Positions 57,758 to 58,306 of a stretch of 58,306 nucleotides of DNA are shown here, piece by piece. Both the position numbers and the translations under genes were made by a program. A model generated the notes under the pieces. The model made no database searches and was not told the origin of the DNA. It saw only the letters and a list, made by a program, of their open reading frames with translations. Positions within the stretch are counted from its first letter, which is position 1; the number at the start of each line of letters is the position of its first letter. Location of the stretch: assembly GCA_964537685.1 (NCBI GenBank), contig CAZICM010000058.1, positions 1-58,306 of the forward strand. Reading direction: 5' to 3'. The DNA comes from CAZICM01 sp964537685. GTDB lineage: Bacteria > Myxococcota_A > Polyangia > Polyangiales > Polyangiaceae.

Positions 57758-58306
57758 ATGCCTCGCTTCTTCAATACAGCCGGCCCAAACAATCCTGCCG
57801 ACCACTACACCCTCCCCGTGCTGGCCCGGCTCCCCGAGTTGCGAGACCTGATCGACCGTCAACTCTACTTCGTTATCCACGCGCCCCGCCAAACGGGCAA
57901 GACCACGCTGATAAAAACCCTGGCCGCCGAGCTCGTCAAGGAAGGCCGCTACAATGCCGCCCGGGTCTCGATGGAAACAGGCGTGGGCCTCCTCAACGAC
58001 CTGGGTGCGGCGGAGCTCGCGATTCTGCGAAGCTGGCGCAGATGGAGCACAGCCGAATCGCCCCCCGAGTTGCAAGCTCCACCTTTTCCCGAAGGCCCGC
58101 CCGGAAGCCGTATCAGCGATGCTCTTCATGCGTGGAGCAAGGCATCCCCCCGGCCTTTGGTCATCTTTATGGATGAAATCGATGCCTTGGAAGGAGATGT
58201 GCTGCTTTCGGTGCTAAGGCAGCTCCGGGAAGGTTACGATCATCGAGGCGTGGGCTTTCCTTGGTCGTTGGCGCTGATTGGCATGCGCAATGTGCGCGAT
58301 TATAAA
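57758..58306 (+). CDS. AAA ATPase/nuclease family, copy 2 (truncated by the window edge)
   Basis: Only the first 183 residues are in the window; the frame is open to the last base. It begins with the same first 29 residues as copy 1, and the Walker A loop (HAPRQTGKTTL) and Walker B (FMDEIDALEG) are intact. The middle (about 60-130) is clearly different (RVSMETGVGLLNDL instead of FVSMESGAAFLHDP), then the last 50 or so bases match copy 1 exactly (offset 1591). There is no indel between copies in this stretch. The nuclease domain is outside the window. This is a recent tandem duplicate, probably still functional. Confidence 0.82.
   Translation, partial: MPRFFNTAGPNNPADHYTLPVLARLPELRDLIDRQLYFVIHAPRQTGKTTLIKTLAAELVKEGRYNAARVSMETGVGLLNDLGAAELAILRSWRRWSTAESPPELQAPPFPEGPPGSRISDALHAWSKASPRPLVIFMDEIDALEGDVLLSVLRQLREGYDHRGVGFPWSLALIGMRNVRDYK

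Larger units (their letters stand above)
56131..58306 (+). repeat. Tandem duplication unit of 1591 bp (AAA/nuclease gene plus promoter)
   Basis: The leader, start and N-terminal coding DNA at 56131 recur at 57722, offset 1591 bases. DNA identity is very high over the leader and the first 90 coding bases and again at the window end. It drops in the stretch between, where the protein also differs. The duplication includes the promoter, so each copy is a separate transcription unit. Confidence 0.85.

Overview
The window looks like a chromosomal segment of a myxobacterium (phylum Myxococcota, probably Polyangiales or a relative). The grounds are: three Hanks-type Ser/Thr kinases with myxobacterial-style tails, two DUF2330 proteins (one with a MYXO-CTERM-like tail), a protein resembling the Myxococcales-restricted DUF2378/TIGR02265 family, many lipoproteins with Gly/Ser-rich linkers, a collagen-like lipoprotein, and a kinase-AAA-TPR giant. 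The sequence is GC-rich by eye (not computed), with AT-rich intergenic patches. I found no rRNA, tRNA, CRISPR array or insertion sequence.

Left part (1-11.4 kb): the tail of an Rpn/YhgA-like nuclease, then a long minus-strand train read right to left. It runs MazG, PaaG-like isomerase, DUF58 protein, TgpA-like membrane transglutaminase, two lipoproteins, MoxR AAA+ ATPase and a TPR protein. MoxR-DUF58-transglutaminase is a recognised envelope module; here two lipoproteins sit inside it. Next (11.5-17.3 kb) come a propeller-like lipoprotein, a collagen-like lipoprotein with a short tandem repeat, an EEP phosphohydrolase with a DUF2378-like partner, and a DUF2330 protein.

Middle (17.4-30 kb): two divergent kinase genes. 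The plus-strand one joins a kinase, an apparently degenerate nucleotidyl-cyclase-like domain, an AAA ATPase and TPRs. Then follow a GNAT acetyltransferase, an AurF-type diiron protein with both EX28-29DEXXH motifs, an outer-membrane-like protein with a long Ala-Pro tail, a Cys-rich mini-lipoprotein, a DUF2330/PQQ-propeller pair and an MBL-fold hydrolase. A perfect 7-bp-arm inverted repeat precedes a DUF218 gene that is translationally coupled to a HEAT-cyclophilin lipoprotein (30-33 kb).

33-44.6 kb: a coupled minus-strand operon (alpha/beta hydrolase, DUF350 membrane protein, transglutaminase-like lipoprotein, sedolisin lacking its catalytic Asp), a pentapeptide-repeat protein, a coiled-coil/lipoprotein pair, a LonB-type protease followed by a KirBac potassium channel, and two surface proteins. 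44.6-50.5 kb: a same-strand string EtfB-EtfA-kinase-GreB-TPP enzyme-standalone M17 N-terminal-like domain.

Right part (50.5-58.3 kb): NadB, a CPBP protease, a patatin-like lipase with a coupled lipoprotein, and a PP2C-like protein that has lost its metal-binding Asp residues. Last is a tandem duplication of an AAA ATPase/PD-(D/E)XK gene. Both copies keep the same short promoter-like leader and an apparently leaderless start, and the second copy is cut by the window edge.

The strongest candidates for something undescribed are the tandem AAA/nuclease pair, the kinase-cyclase-AAA-TPR protein, the pseudophosphatase, the sedolisin operon and the HEAT-cyclophilin lipoprotein. All functional statements are inferred from motifs read by eye.
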